This document shows, piece after piece, positions 1 to 6,467 of a stretch of DNA of 8,911 bases. Source of the stretch: Syntrophomonadaceae bacterium (lineage in GTDB: Bacteria > Bacillota > Dethiobacteria > DTU022). Each line of letters opens with the position of its first letter. Position 1 is the first letter of the stretch. The notes beneath the pieces were generated by a model. It saw only the letters and a list, made by a program, of their open reading frames with translations. It did not search any database and had not been told where the DNA came from. Both the position numbers and the translations under genes were made by a program. Where the stretch lies: the NCBI GenBank assembly GCA_003553305.1, contig PWEB01000054.1:1-8911 (forward strand), in the 5' to 3' direction.

Positions 1-34
1 AAGATAACTGACCCTACTATTAAAGTTCGTGCTG

Positions 35-68
35 TGGTAGAATATATATCGCTGAATAAATGTATAAT
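35..68 (+). promoter_or_regulatory. Possible promoter elements for the lspA operon (two -10 boxes)
   Basis: Two -10-like boxes lie in tandem. TGGTAGAAT at 35-43 has the extended -10 form (TGn followed by a 5/6 hexamer). TATAAT at 63-68 is a perfect sigma-A -10 hexamer. Neither has a good TTGACA-like -35 at 16-18 bp, so only the -10 parts are supported. A start from either would leave an untranslated leader of about 155-185 nt before the TTG of lspA. AT-rich DNA gives such hexamers by chance, hence the low confidence. Confidence 0.3.
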
Positions 69-191
69 GCGAAACCCGTTAGCCGCTGGCTTGGATAAAT
101 GCAGTCAAAAAGTGCCTGCTTTGTAATACTGCGCAGCGATACAATCTAGACACAAAAACTGCTGCTTTAGCGGAAATATTAAAAATAATTA

Positions 192-205
192 TAGGGAATC
201 CCCTA
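192..205. repeat. Short inverted repeat just upstream of the lspA ribosome binding site
   Basis: TAGGG at 192-196 and CCCTA at 201-205 form a perfect 5-bp inverted repeat around AATC. Read as DNA, the inner GGGAATCCC (194-202) is itself a 9-bp palindrome. It ends 14 bases before the GGAGGG of lspA. It could be a small operator or a weak leader hairpin. On the reverse strand the hairpin is followed by a T-rich run, as in a weak terminator for leftward transcripts. No function is shown by the sequence. Confidence 0.3.
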
Positions 206-231
206 AAATGCCCTGAGACGGAGGGAACTGC

Positions 232-690
232 TTGCGCCTGCTTGCAATAATTGTCGGTTTAATTGTGTTCTTGGATCAACTAACCAAGTTTGTTGTCTCC
301 TACCATATGGAAATTGGACAATCCATAACGGTTATTAACAACTTTTTTTATATAACTTATCTGCGTAATCCAGGGGCTGCTTTTGGTATGCTGCCTTATC
401 AGACTACGTTTTTTGTGGTGATCACTATAATTGTTGCAGCGTTGATCTTATATTATTACCGCCTACTGTCGGAAAAGCATAGCTGGTTGCGTCTTGGTCT
501 TTCTCTTCAGTTAGGCGGGGCCCTGGGCAACCTTATTGATCGCGTCCTGGATGGTTATGTTGTTGATTTTTTAGACTTTACTGTCTGGCCGGCGGTTTTT
601 AACCTGGCTGATGCGGCGATCGTGATTGGTATTGTATTTTTCCTGATTGCTTTTTGGCGGGATTATGATTTAATCGCTGAGAGGAGCTGA
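232..690 (+). CDS. lspA: Lipoprotein signal peptidase (signal peptidase II)
   Basis: LspA is the aspartic membrane protease that cuts the signal peptide off diacylglyceryl-modified prolipoproteins, just before the lipidated Cys. The 152 residues are normal for the family. Visible family motifs are LDQLTK (14-19), NPGAAFG (46-52), GGALGNLIDR (95-104), VVDFLDF (110-116) and FNLADAAI (123-130). The catalytic Asp pair should be D112 and D127, aligning with the D124/D143 pair of the E. coli enzyme. Four hydrophobic segments are seen, at about 3-22, 58-76, 86-102 and 122-142. The start is TTG at 232, with GGAGGG at 220-225 and 6 bases of spacing; the product then begins with a normal family N-terminus. 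It leads an operon with lgt, the enzyme acting one step earlier in the same pathway, 4 bp downstream. I see nothing abnormal in it. Confidence 0.96.
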   Translation: MRLLAIIVGLIVFLDQLTKFVVSYHMEIGQSITVINNFFYITYLRNPGAAFGMLPYQTTFFVVITIIVAALILYYYRLLSEKHSWLRLGLSLQLGGALGNLIDRVLDGYVVDFLDFTVWPAVFNLADAAIVIGIVFFLIAFWRDYDLIAERS

Positions 691-694
691 AATT

Positions 695-1474
695 TTGTAT
701 CCAGAGTTATTTAGTATCGGAAACCTAACTATTTATTCATACGGAATGATGATAGCCCTGGCTATTATTGTAACAGTTATTTCTATTTCCCGGGAAGCTC
801 CGAAAGAGAACCTCATTTCCGATCATATCCTCGAGGCAGTTATTGCTGCTGCTTTTGCCGGGATGATCGGAGCACGGCTCTTATATGTTATGTTGAATTG
901 GAGTTATTTTAGCGCCAACCCGATGGAGATTATATTTGCCCAGTTTGCCGGTCTCTCATTTTTCGGAGGTCTTTTTTTGGGGACTTTTGTTCTCTATATT
1001 TGGAGTGCCTGGCGCAAAATAGGCTTCTTAAGAATTACTGACCTTTTGGCACCTTACCTAATCCTCGGCTATGCCTTCGGCAGAATCGGCTGTTTTCTTA
1101 ATGGTTGCTGCTATGGTCAGCCCAGCGATTTGCCCTGGGCCTTACCAATCAGCATGGCTGATGATGTGTTACGCCATCCCGTCCAACTTTATGCGGCTTT
1201 GGGAGCAATAGTAATTTTTATTATTCTTAAAATGCTTCGTTCAAGAAGACCCTTTGTTGGTTTTATCATGATTGCTCTCTTTGCCCTCTACGGTATACTG
1301 CGTTTCACCACCGAATTTTTCCGCCTTGAAGAACAAGTCTTATTAGGCCTGACCTTTGCCCAGGTTTTCAGCCTGGCTTTGACCCTGTTTTCTGTAATCA
1401 TCATAATCACTATTAACAGGTTACAGCGCCGGATTTCTCGAGCTCCCGGTTTAAAAAAGGGTGCGAAAAGATGA
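695..1474 (+). CDS. lgt: Prolipoprotein diacylglyceryl transferase
   Basis: Lgt moves a diacylglyceryl group from phosphatidylglycerol to the lipobox Cys of prolipoproteins, the first step of lipoprotein maturation in the membrane. The 259-residue, multi-membrane-segment protein has the family N-terminus (LFSIGNLTIYSYG, 5-17), the signature GRIGCFLNGCCYG (129-141), HPVQLY (161-166) and ILRFTTEFFR (201-210). R130, G141, R203 and E207 line up with E. coli R143, G154, R239 and E243. Three usual polar positions differ: F90 replaces the His of the FHGG motif (E. coli H103; the 40-residue distance to the signature Arg is kept), C133 replaces N146 and C138 replaces E151. This looks like the FLNGCCYG variant I recall from Clostridia and Deltaproteobacteria. 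The start is TTG at 695 with AGGAG at 682-686, inside the end of lspA. The stop overlaps the next gene by 4 bases (ATGA). Confidence 0.95.
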   Translation: MYPELFSIGNLTIYSYGMMIALAIIVTVISISREAPKENLISDHILEAVIAAAFAGMIGARLLYVMLNWSYFSANPMEIIFAQFAGLSFFGGLFLGTFVLYIWSAWRKIGFLRITDLLAPYLILGYAFGRIGCFLNGCCYGQPSDLPWALPISMADDVLRHPVQLYAALGAIVIFIILKMLRSRRPFVGFIMIALFALYGILRFTTEFFRLEEQVLLGLTFAQVFSLALTLFSVIIIITINRLQRRISRAPGLKKGAKR

Positions 1475-2541
1475 ATCGATATTACAAATCTCGTCAATCC
1501 AGTGGTTCAAAAGCCTCTGATGATTTCGGCAGGCCTTGTGATTCTGCTGACCCTCTAGATTCGGATCCGGATTTTGATACACCCGATCTGCCTGAAGCAG
1601 GAAGTGATCAAGAATTTAAGGTCCCGGCAGACGGTGAAGGGCGGCGTTTGGACCTATTCCTTACGGAGAAAGGAACCGATCTTTCAAGGAACCGGGTTCA
1701 AAAACTAGTTGGATCCGGGCAGGTCCGGATCAATGATAATCCCTGTACAGATAAAAATTATCGTCTTCTTTTTGGAGATCGGGTCAGCATAAACATTCCT
1801 CTCCCGGAAGAAGCGCCAGTTAAAGCGGAAGATATTGCACTTGATGTAGTTTATGAGGATCAAGATTTGCTGGTTGTCAACAAGCCCTGTGGAATGGTTG
1901 TTCACCCCGCGCCGGGCCATGCCGGGGGAACCCTGGTCAATGCCCTGCTTTACCACTGTGATGATCTTTCCGGCATTGGTGGAGTAACCCGTCCGGGGAT
2001 TGTCCACCGGCTCGATAAAGATACCTCGGGGTTGCTGATTGTGGCAAAAAACGATACTGCTCACCGGGATTTATCTGATCAGCTGACTGCAAGGCAGCTC
2101 AACCGGGAATACATCGCCCTGGTCAGCGGTAGAGTTAAACCGCAATCTGCGCGAATTGAAGCGCCTATCGGTCGCCATCCCCGGCACCGCAAAAAAATGA
2201 CCGTCATGCCGGAAGGAAGAGAAGCGGTTACGCGTTACCGGGTCTTAAAGTATTTCGACCGGTATAGTTTGCTGCAGCTTAACCTTGAAACCGGCCGGAC
2301 CCATCAGATCAGGGTCCATATGGCCCACATCGGTTATCCGGTTGTTGGTGACCAAACCTATGCTAAGGGAGGATGGAGCGATTTACCGCCTGAGCTGGCT
2401 AAGCCCCATGCCCTTCATGCCCGTCGGATAATTTTTATTCATCCCCGCAGTGGAGAAACTATGGAACTGACCACTCCCCTGCCCGACGACTTCAAAAAAG
2501 GACTCCGTAATATCAGGGGCGGTTTCGGTTATTCCATTTGA
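1471..2541 (+). CDS. rluD: RluA-family 23S rRNA pseudouridine synthase (RluD/YlyB type)
   Basis: This enzyme isomerises specific uridines to pseudouridine in RNA, most likely in large-subunit rRNA; the exact target cannot be read from sequence. An S4 RNA-binding domain spans about residues 57-105, followed by the catalytic domain at about 125-340. The catalytic motif HRLDKDTSGLL lies at 179-189 with D182 as the expected nucleophile. Other family motifs are VVNKPCGMVVHP (135-146) and ETGRTHQIRVHMAHIGYPVVGD (starting at 273). Placement after lspA/lgt matches B. subtilis ylyB, which follows lspA. ATG 1471 overlaps the lgt stop and has a modest AAGGGTG site at 1457-1463, so translation is probably coupled. 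No in-frame later start is evident before the S4 domain, so the first 47 or so residues, rich in Asp, Ser and Pro, appear to be a genuine disordered acidic extension that typical members lack. Confidence 0.93.
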   Translation: MNRYYKSRQSSGSKASDDFGRPCDSADPLDSDPDFDTPDLPEAGSDQEFKVPADGEGRRLDLFLTEKGTDLSRNRVQKLVGSGQVRINDNPCTDKNYRLLFGDRVSINIPLPEEAPVKAEDIALDVVYEDQDLLVVNKPCGMVVHPAPGHAGGTLVNALLYHCDDLSGIGGVTRPGIVHRLDKDTSGLLIVAKNDTAHRDLSDQLTARQLNREYIALVSGRVKPQSARIEAPIGRHPRHRKKMTVMPEGREAVTRYRVLKYFDRYSLLQLNLETGRTHQIRVHMAHIGYPVVGDQTYAKGGWSDLPPELAKPHALHARRIIFIHPRSGETMELTTPLPDDFKKGLRNIRGGFGYSI

Positions 2542-2554
2542 ATCGAAGCGATTC
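2540..2554. repeat. Inverted repeat between convergent rluD and rqcH ends
   Basis: GAATCG (2540-2545) and CGATTC (2549-2554) form a perfect 6-bp inverted repeat with a 3-base loop, starting on the last bases of rluD. Past one mismatch the arms pair for two more bases. It sits in the 38-bp gap between the rluD and rqcH stop codons. Neither strand has a following T-run, so it is a poor intrinsic terminator. No clearer terminator is visible in this gap. Confidence 0.3.
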
Positions 2555-2579
2555 CAATAGCCCTCCTGTGTTTGTTCGG

Positions 2580-4304
2580 TTAGAGCTTGAATTTTTTGCA
2601 CAGCGCTTCGTCCTGGGGGTTAGCCGTTATCGTTTCAAAGTTTTCGTAGAAGACAAAACCCGGTTTGCCGCCCGGCCTGCGACGTACATGGCGGATTTCT
2701 GTGTAATCGACGGCCACTGCTCCGCTTTCCCGGCCCCGGCTGAAATAGGCAGCCAAAAAGGCTGCTTCCTCAATATCTTCTTCTGGTGGTGGATAAGGGG
2801 CCTCTTTTAGCACCACGTGGCCTCCGGGAATTTCACGAACATGAAACCAGGTGTCACGGCGGGCAGCAAGTTTAAAAGTTATATAATCGTTCTGACGGTT
2901 GTTGCGTCCGACCAAGATAGTGTGCCCTGCCGAGGATTTGAATTTAAGAGGCTGCGGCGCAGCATCGATTTTGCGCTGCCCCTTTTGTTTTTCGCGCAGA
3001 TAACCGGCCTCGATCAGTTCCTGCCTTATTTCATCTAACGATGTCTGCTCATTATTTTCTATAGCATAAAGCAAGCCCTGACAGTACTCGATTTCGGCCT
3101 TGGTCTTATTAAGCTGTTTGCGGATTTTTTGCTGTCCCTTTTTTGCCTTTCGATAACGATTAAAATGGTGCTGTGCATTATCGCTTGCTGATTTGGAAGG
3201 ATTCAGCGGGACTACTACATTATGCTCCGGATTATAAAAATCAGGGAGGACTACATTTTCAGCTCCTTTGGGGACCTGGTGTCCATAAGCCAAAAGCAGT
3301 TCGCCATAGAGGCGGTGCTGCGGCGCATTAGCTGCAGCATTTAATTCTTTTTCCTGCTGTTTCTTTTTGTTATAGAGGCTGGCCAGGCGTTTCTCCACTG
3401 CATGGTTCAGCTGTTCTTTAAGTTGTTTTTCCCGGTCTTTCCTGATTAACTCACCATAATAATGGTCAAGCAGTACATTGACTTCGCTATATTCTATTTG
3501 TTCTTCCTGTCCTAAATGGGTGAGCGGTATTGCAGCATATATTTTCTGCCGGGGCAGTAATACGGGCTGAAAATTGCCGGCTTCAAGATCAATAAATAGT
3601 TTTTTAATTTCCTCATATAATCTACGCAATCCTTTATTTTCCTCACAGTGCTCAAACCAACCGCTGCGGTGGATTAGCTCTCTTGCTGTTAGTGGACTGA
3701 GGCCTGAAACGGTTCCGAAAAGAGCTTTTTCCGGACTCTTTCCGTTACTGATCAGGCTATGGAAATTATTAGCAAACTCTTCCCGGTCCATTTCCAGCGG
3801 ATTTAATTTTTCCTGCGGAGGAACCGGCCGGTAGATTTCTCCGGCGGCAATAGCCCGCATCGGGTTTTTCTCCCATGATACAGTTTTTGCAGCTCCCAGG
3901 ATTACACCTTTATCATCAACTAAGATCAGGTTACTGCGGCGGCTCATTACTTCAGCAACCAGTTTTACCGGGGGTATGCCATAAGGCGGTTCGAATTTTA
4001 TCTCCAGGATTCTTTCCAGGGGAGGGTTGGAAAATGAAATTGTCCGGCCCCCGACCAAATATTTACGCAGCAGCATACAGAAAGGAGATGGCTTTTCATT
4101 GCCCCGCCGGCGTTGTTCTGTTAAATGGATGCGCGCGTACCGTGAATCAACCGAAAACAAAAGCCCCGGTTGCCTGCCCTGTGAATAAAGGTGCAGAATT
4201 ATTTCTCCCGGATTGCCTTCATAAACCCGCTGCACCGGTGATCCGGTTAATTTATCCTGCAGTTCATCTGTGACCGCTTTCATAATCAGAGTATCAAAAG
4301 ACAT
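2580..4304 (-). CDS. rqcH: RqcH (NFACT family; formerly fibronectin-binding protein FbpA/YloA)
   Basis: RqcH binds large ribosomal subunits carrying stalled peptidyl-tRNA and recruits tRNA-Ala to add C-terminal alanine tails that mark the nascent chain for proteolysis. From ATG 4304 the protein has 574 residues, close to B. subtilis RqcH (about 570). An NFACT-N domain covers about 1-195, with RRSNLILVDDKG at 122-133. A helix-hairpin-helix follows at about 196-215 (SGLSPLTARELIHRSG). A charged coiled-coil middle region spans about 280-415. The C-terminal NFACT-R domain spans about 452-562, with GRNNRQND (466-473), IPGGHVV (492-498) and PGFVFYEN (548-555). The DR motif known from B. subtilis (D97/R98) is E97/R98 here. 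The frame is open back to an ATG at 4415, but that would add 37 atypical residues and include the likely promoter. ATG 4304 has GGGAG (4316-4320) behind it and a family-like N-terminus. The gene is monocistronic and divergent from yicC. Confidence 0.95.
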   Translation of the reverse strand: MSFDTLIMKAVTDELQDKLTGSPVQRVYEGNPGEIILHLYSQGRQPGLLFSVDSRYARIHLTEQRRRGNEKPSPFCMLLRKYLVGGRTISFSNPPLERILEIKFEPPYGIPPVKLVAEVMSRRSNLILVDDKGVILGAAKTVSWEKNPMRAIAAGEIYRPVPPQEKLNPLEMDREEFANNFHSLISNGKSPEKALFGTVSGLSPLTARELIHRSGWFEHCEENKGLRRLYEEIKKLFIDLEAGNFQPVLLPRQKIYAAIPLTHLGQEEQIEYSEVNVLLDHYYGELIRKDREKQLKEQLNHAVEKRLASLYNKKKQQEKELNAAANAPQHRLYGELLLAYGHQVPKGAENVVLPDFYNPEHNVVVPLNPSKSASDNAQHHFNRYRKAKKGQQKIRKQLNKTKAEIEYCQGLLYAIENNEQTSLDEIRQELIEAGYLREKQKGQRKIDAAPQPLKFKSSAGHTILVGRNNRQNDYITFKLAARRDTWFHVREIPGGHVVLKEAPYPPPEEDIEEAAFLAAYFSRGRESGAVAVDYTEIRHVRRRPGGKPGFVFYENFETITANPQDEALCKKFKL

Positions 4305-4327
4305 TGTTGTTTTCACTCCCGGCGTAC

Positions 4328-4356
4328 AGTATAATTCTTCTGGGCTGACATGGCAA
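4328..4356 (-). promoter_or_regulatory. Sigma-A type promoter of rqcH
   Basis: On the reverse strand a -35 TTGCCA (4351-4356, 5/6) is followed by exactly 17 bp and a -10 TATACT (4328-4333, 5/6). Transcription would start near 4320, at the ribosome binding site GGGAG (4316-4320), giving a leader of only about 16 nt before ATG 4304. This supports the shorter rqcH start, because the promoter lies within the upstream open frame. Confidence 0.7.
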
Positions 4357-4399
4357 ACAAAGCACGGCTTTATGCCGAAGATACGAGAATAATTATTCC

Positions 4400-4428
4400 T
4401 TGAGATTACCAGCATTTGATGTTAAGAT
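4400..4428 (+). promoter_or_regulatory. Sigma-A type promoter of the yicC-remA-gmk-rpoZ-coaBC operon
   Basis: A -35 TTGAGA (4400-4405, 5/6) is followed by a 17-bp spacer and a -10 TAAGAT (4423-4428, 4/6). The start would be near 4435, about 35 nt ahead of ATG 4470. It lies back to back with the rqcH promoter, with about 45 bp between the two -35 boxes, in the only intergenic space upstream of this operon. Confidence 0.55.
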
Positions 4429-4469
4429 AAATCCAGCAAACAACTATCAGTTGATGATGAGGAAAGCCT

Positions 4470-5345
4470 ATGATTAGCAGCATGACCGGTTACGGTCGCG
4501 GGAGTAGTTCAGAAGAGGGTTTTACTATATCGGTCGAGCTGCGCTCGGTCAATCACCGCTACGCAGATTTTTCGCTGCGGCTGCCGCGAGAGTTATATCC
4601 TTTAGAAGATCGGATTCGCCGTGTGCTTCAGAAATCAATTAAAAGAGGTCGAGTTGAAGTAAACCTGTCCCTCGATGAAGTTCCTGCCGGATTGCGCCAG
4701 GTAAAGGTGAATTATGATCTTGCTGAAGACTATTATCAAGCTCTGCAGGTGCTTTGCCGGCATCTGGGAATATCAGATGAAGTTAAATTGCAGCATCTAT
4801 TAGAGATGCCTGAACTCTTCAAAAGCAGTCAGATTTCCCTGACGGAAGAGCAGGTTTGGCCGTCAGTAAATGCATCGCTGCAGGAAGCAGTCACTCATTT
4901 GCTCGAACAACGCCGGGTTGAAGGCGAAAACCTGGGCAGAGACTTGCTTGAAAGATGCGGACAGCTGGAAGAAAAGGTTGATCAAGCTGCGGTCCGGGCA
5001 GAAGAAGCAAAAGATGATTACCGCAGGCGAATGGAAGAAAAATTCGAAGAAATGTTGGCCGAACAGTTTGAAGAAACCCGCTTGTTAATGGAGATTGCCA
5101 TGCAGGTTGAACGCATGGGTGTTGATGAAGAACTTGTCCGCTTAAAAAGCCACTTAGAAGCTTTTCGAACTAATCTTACCGGTACAGAACCAGCCGGGCG
5201 AAAACTTGATTTTATTGCGCAGGAAATGTTTCGTGAAGTGAATACGATTGGATCAAAAGCCGGTGATTTCCAATTAACCAACCTTGTTGTTGAGTTAAAA
5301 GCAGAACTGGAAAAGGTTCGGGAGCAGCTTCAAAACTTAGAGTAA
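4470..5345 (+). CDS. yicC: YicC/YloC-family endoribonuclease
   Basis: Members of this family (E. coli YicC, B. subtilis YloC) are reported endoribonucleases; E. coli YicC takes part in small-RNA turnover. The 291 residues are normal in length. The N-terminal YicC domain is clear: MISSMTGYGR (1-10), VELRSVNHRYADF (22-34), then the LPREL and RGRVEVNLSL stretches up to about 68. The C-terminal DUF1732 part carries LDFIAQEMFREVNTIGSKAGD (starting at 246) and VVELKAELEKVREQLQNLE (starting at 273). The middle, about 150-215, is strongly charged and helical, probably coiled coil. ATG 4470 has GAGGAAA at 4459-4465. As the first gene of the second operon, 19 bp ahead of remA, it keeps the B. subtilis yloC-remA-gmk order. 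Family assignment is firm; the RNA target is unknown. Confidence 0.95.
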   Translation: MISSMTGYGRGSSSEEGFTISVELRSVNHRYADFSLRLPRELYPLEDRIRRVLQKSIKRGRVEVNLSLDEVPAGLRQVKVNYDLAEDYYQALQVLCRHLGISDEVKLQHLLEMPELFKSSQISLTEEQVWPSVNASLQEAVTHLLEQRRVEGENLGRDLLERCGQLEEKVDQAAVRAEEAKDDYRRRMEEKFEEMLAEQFEETRLLMEIAMQVERMGVDEELVRLKSHLEAFRTNLTGTEPAGRKLDFIAQEMFREVNTIGSKAGDFQLTNLVVELKAELEKVREQLQNLE

Positions 5346-5364
5346 ATCAGAAAGGGGTTTTAGT

Positions 5365-5637
5365 ATGCCGATTAAATTAATTAATATTGGGTTTGGCAAC
5401 ATTGTTTCAGCCAGTCGCATAATTGCTATTATCAGCCCTGAGTCGGCACCTGTCAAAAGAGTAATCAGTGAGGCCCGGGATCGGTGCATGCTTGTTGATG
5501 CTACTTACGGACGCCGAACGAGGGCAGTCATTGTAGCGGACAGCGGGCATATAATTCTCTCAGCTGTTCAGCCTGAGACTGTTAAGCACCGCCTGCAGGC
5601 ACGAGAAATGCAAATTGAGAATGAAGAACTAGAATAA
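5365..5637 (+). CDS. remA: RemA (DUF370), DNA-binding regulator
   Basis: In B. subtilis RemA is a small ring-forming DNA-binding protein that activates biofilm matrix and osmoprotection operons. The 90-residue product is collinear with it: IKLINIGFGNIV (3-14), then R18, and R50/R51 in the ATYGRRTRAVI stretch (46-56). These are the Arg positions I recall as needed for DNA binding. The last 15 or so residues are an acidic tail. ATG 5365 has AAAGGGG at 5351-5357. RemA orthologs are common in Firmicutes without classical biofilm genes, so the regulon here is unknown. Its place between yicC and gmk is the usual one. Confidence 0.93.
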   Translation: MPIKLINIGFGNIVSASRIIAIISPESAPVKRVISEARDRCMLVDATYGRRTRAVIVADSGHIILSAVQPETVKHRLQAREMQIENEELE

Positions 5638-5654
5638 AAAGCGGGAGGCAGTCA

Positions 5655-6260
5655 ATGGCTGAAGGTATTCTTTTGATTCTATCCGGGCCTTCCGGGGTCG
5701 GTAAAGGGACAGTATGTCGTTATTTGCTGACCATTAAAGAAGCGTTGAAGTTGTCTGTTTCGACCACTACCCGCCCGCCGAGGACCGGAGAAGTTGAGGG
5801 CAAAGAATACAATTTCACCACGACTTCCCACTTCAAAGATATGATTAAGCAGGACTCCTTTCTCGAGTGGGCAATTGTCCATGATTATTATTACGGTACC
5901 CGCCGGGAAAAGGTCCGGGAACTACTGCTTACCGGTCAGGATTTAATTCTCGAGATTGATGTTCAGGGAGCCAAGCAGATCAAAGAAAAAGTTTCTGATG
6001 CGGTTTCCATCTTTTTAGTGCCGCCTTCCAGGGAGATCCTGGAACAAAGGATCATCGGGCGAGGCACCGAAGATTCTGAGCGGATCAGACAGCGCCTGGA
6101 AACAGCGCGCCGGGAAATGGACGCTTATTATTTATATGATTACCTGGTCATAAATGATACTGTGGAAGCTGCGGCAGGTTTGATCGGTTCTATAATTGAT
6201 GCAGAAAAAAGTAAAGTCAGCCGTGGTGTCCGACCACCGGGCTGGGGAGGTGAGAATTAA
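5655..6260 (+). CDS. gmk: Guanylate kinase
   Basis: Gmk phosphorylates GMP to GDP with ATP, in purine nucleotide synthesis and salvage; in Firmicutes it is a known target of (p)ppGpp inhibition. The 201 residues match the family. The P-loop GPSGVGKGT is at 11-19. The GMP-binding segment STTTRPPRTGE is at 36-46, with S36, R40 and R43. E71 and the YYGT stretch (79-82) complete the GMP site. LILEIDVQGAKQIK (97-110) and the Arg-rich lid around R132-R152 follow. ATG 5655 has GGGAGG at 5643-5648. Its last codons (W197 to E200) also form the ribosome binding site of rpoZ, whose ATG directly abuts the gmk stop, so the two are probably translationally coupled. Confidence 0.97.
   Translation: MAEGILLILSGPSGVGKGTVCRYLLTIKEALKLSVSTTTRPPRTGEVEGKEYNFTTTSHFKDMIKQDSFLEWAIVHDYYYGTRREKVRELLLTGQDLILEIDVQGAKQIKEKVSDAVSIFLVPPSREILEQRIIGRGTEDSERIRQRLETARREMDAYYLYDYLVINDTVEAAAGLIGSIIDAEKSKVSRGVRPPGWGGEN
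6246..6253 (+). promoter_or_regulatory. Strong ribosome binding site of rpoZ inside gmk
   Basis: GGAGGTGA at 6246-6253 is a near-complete anti-SD match with 7 bases to ATG 6261. It lies entirely within the last codons of gmk, which supports the short rpoZ start and efficient reinitiation after the gmk stop. Confidence 0.8.
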
Positions 6261-6467
6261 ATGATTTATCCTTCCATTGATAATTTGCTGGAACATGTTG
6301 ACAGTAAATATACTCTCGTCATAGCTGTGGCTAAACGGGGTCGCCAATTGAGTAACGGTAGTAAGGCCACGATAGGTAAAATTTATCAGAAAGATGTTGC
6401 CATGGCTTTATGGGAAATTGAAGCCGGTAATATCGGATATGAACGGACTCGTGACGGAATTAAGTAG
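6261..6467 (+). CDS. rpoZ: DNA-directed RNA polymerase omega subunit
   Basis: Omega binds the beta-prime subunit and helps assembly and stability of RNA polymerase. The 68 residues are typical of Firmicutes omega. The conserved parts are YPSIDNLLEHVDSKYTLVIA (3-22), AKRGRQL (24-30) and KDVAMALWEIEAGNI (44-58), corresponding to the family's K-x-V-x-x-A-x-x-E-I pattern. The gene starts at the base after the gmk stop. Its own stop TAG (6465-6467) is part of the TAGGAG ribosome binding site of coaBC. The gmk-rpoZ-coaBC-priA order is conserved in Firmicutes, broken here only by the reverse-strand spoIIM. Confidence 0.95.
   Translation: MIYPSIDNLLEHVDSKYTLVIAVAKRGRQLSNGSKATIGKIYQKDVAMALWEIEAGNIGYERTRDGIK

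Larger units (their letters stand above)
1..231. other. Non-coding leader upstream of lspA
   Basis: No convincing gene is seen here. Forward frame 1 stays open from base 1 to a TAA at 124-126, but its 41-residue product resembles no family I know and it is interrupted by promoter-like elements, so I do not call it the tail of an upstream gene. The stretch is AT-rich towards lspA and holds -10-like hexamers, a short inverted repeat at 192-205 and the lspA ribosome binding site at 220-225. I saw no T-box, TPP, SAM, FMN or cyclic di-GMP riboswitch core. It most likely carries the promoter of the lspA-lgt-rluD operon, and may include the end of whatever lies to the left. Confidence 0.55.

Noticed and set aside
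1..126. Open forward frame 1 from the window edge to TAA 124-126, possibly the end of an upstream gene
   Set aside because: The 41 residues show no family features, the length is easily reached by chance, and a perfect TATAAT lies inside it.
211..225. CTGAGA followed by a purine-rich run, recalling part of a TPP riboswitch
   Set aside because: The other conserved TPP elements and stems are absent; the purine run is the lspA ribosome binding site.
1554..1568. TCTAGA and GGATCC sites close together, resembling a cloning polylinker; also overlapping CTCGAG/GAGCTC at 1437-1445
   Set aside because: Both stretches are in frame within continuous genes (the acidic RluD extension and the Lgt C-terminus) with no vector sequence around them; chance restriction sites.
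1705..2064. Reverse-strand 119-codon open frame within rluD
   Set aside because: It is antisense to the highly conserved catalytic domain of rluD, with no recognisable protein features; a shadow of codon usage.
2540..2554. Bidirectional intrinsic terminator for rluD and rqcH
   Set aside because: The stem is only 6 bp and neither strand has a T-tract after it, so it is kept only as an inverted repeat.
3875..4273. Forward 132-codon open frame antisense to rqcH
   Set aside because: It lies opposite the conserved NFACT-N coding sequence and its translation shows no domain; treated as a shadow.
4305..4415. Extended rqcH N-terminus from ATG 4415
   Set aside because: It adds 37 residues unlike the family, lacks a good ribosome binding site and contains the likely rqcH promoter.
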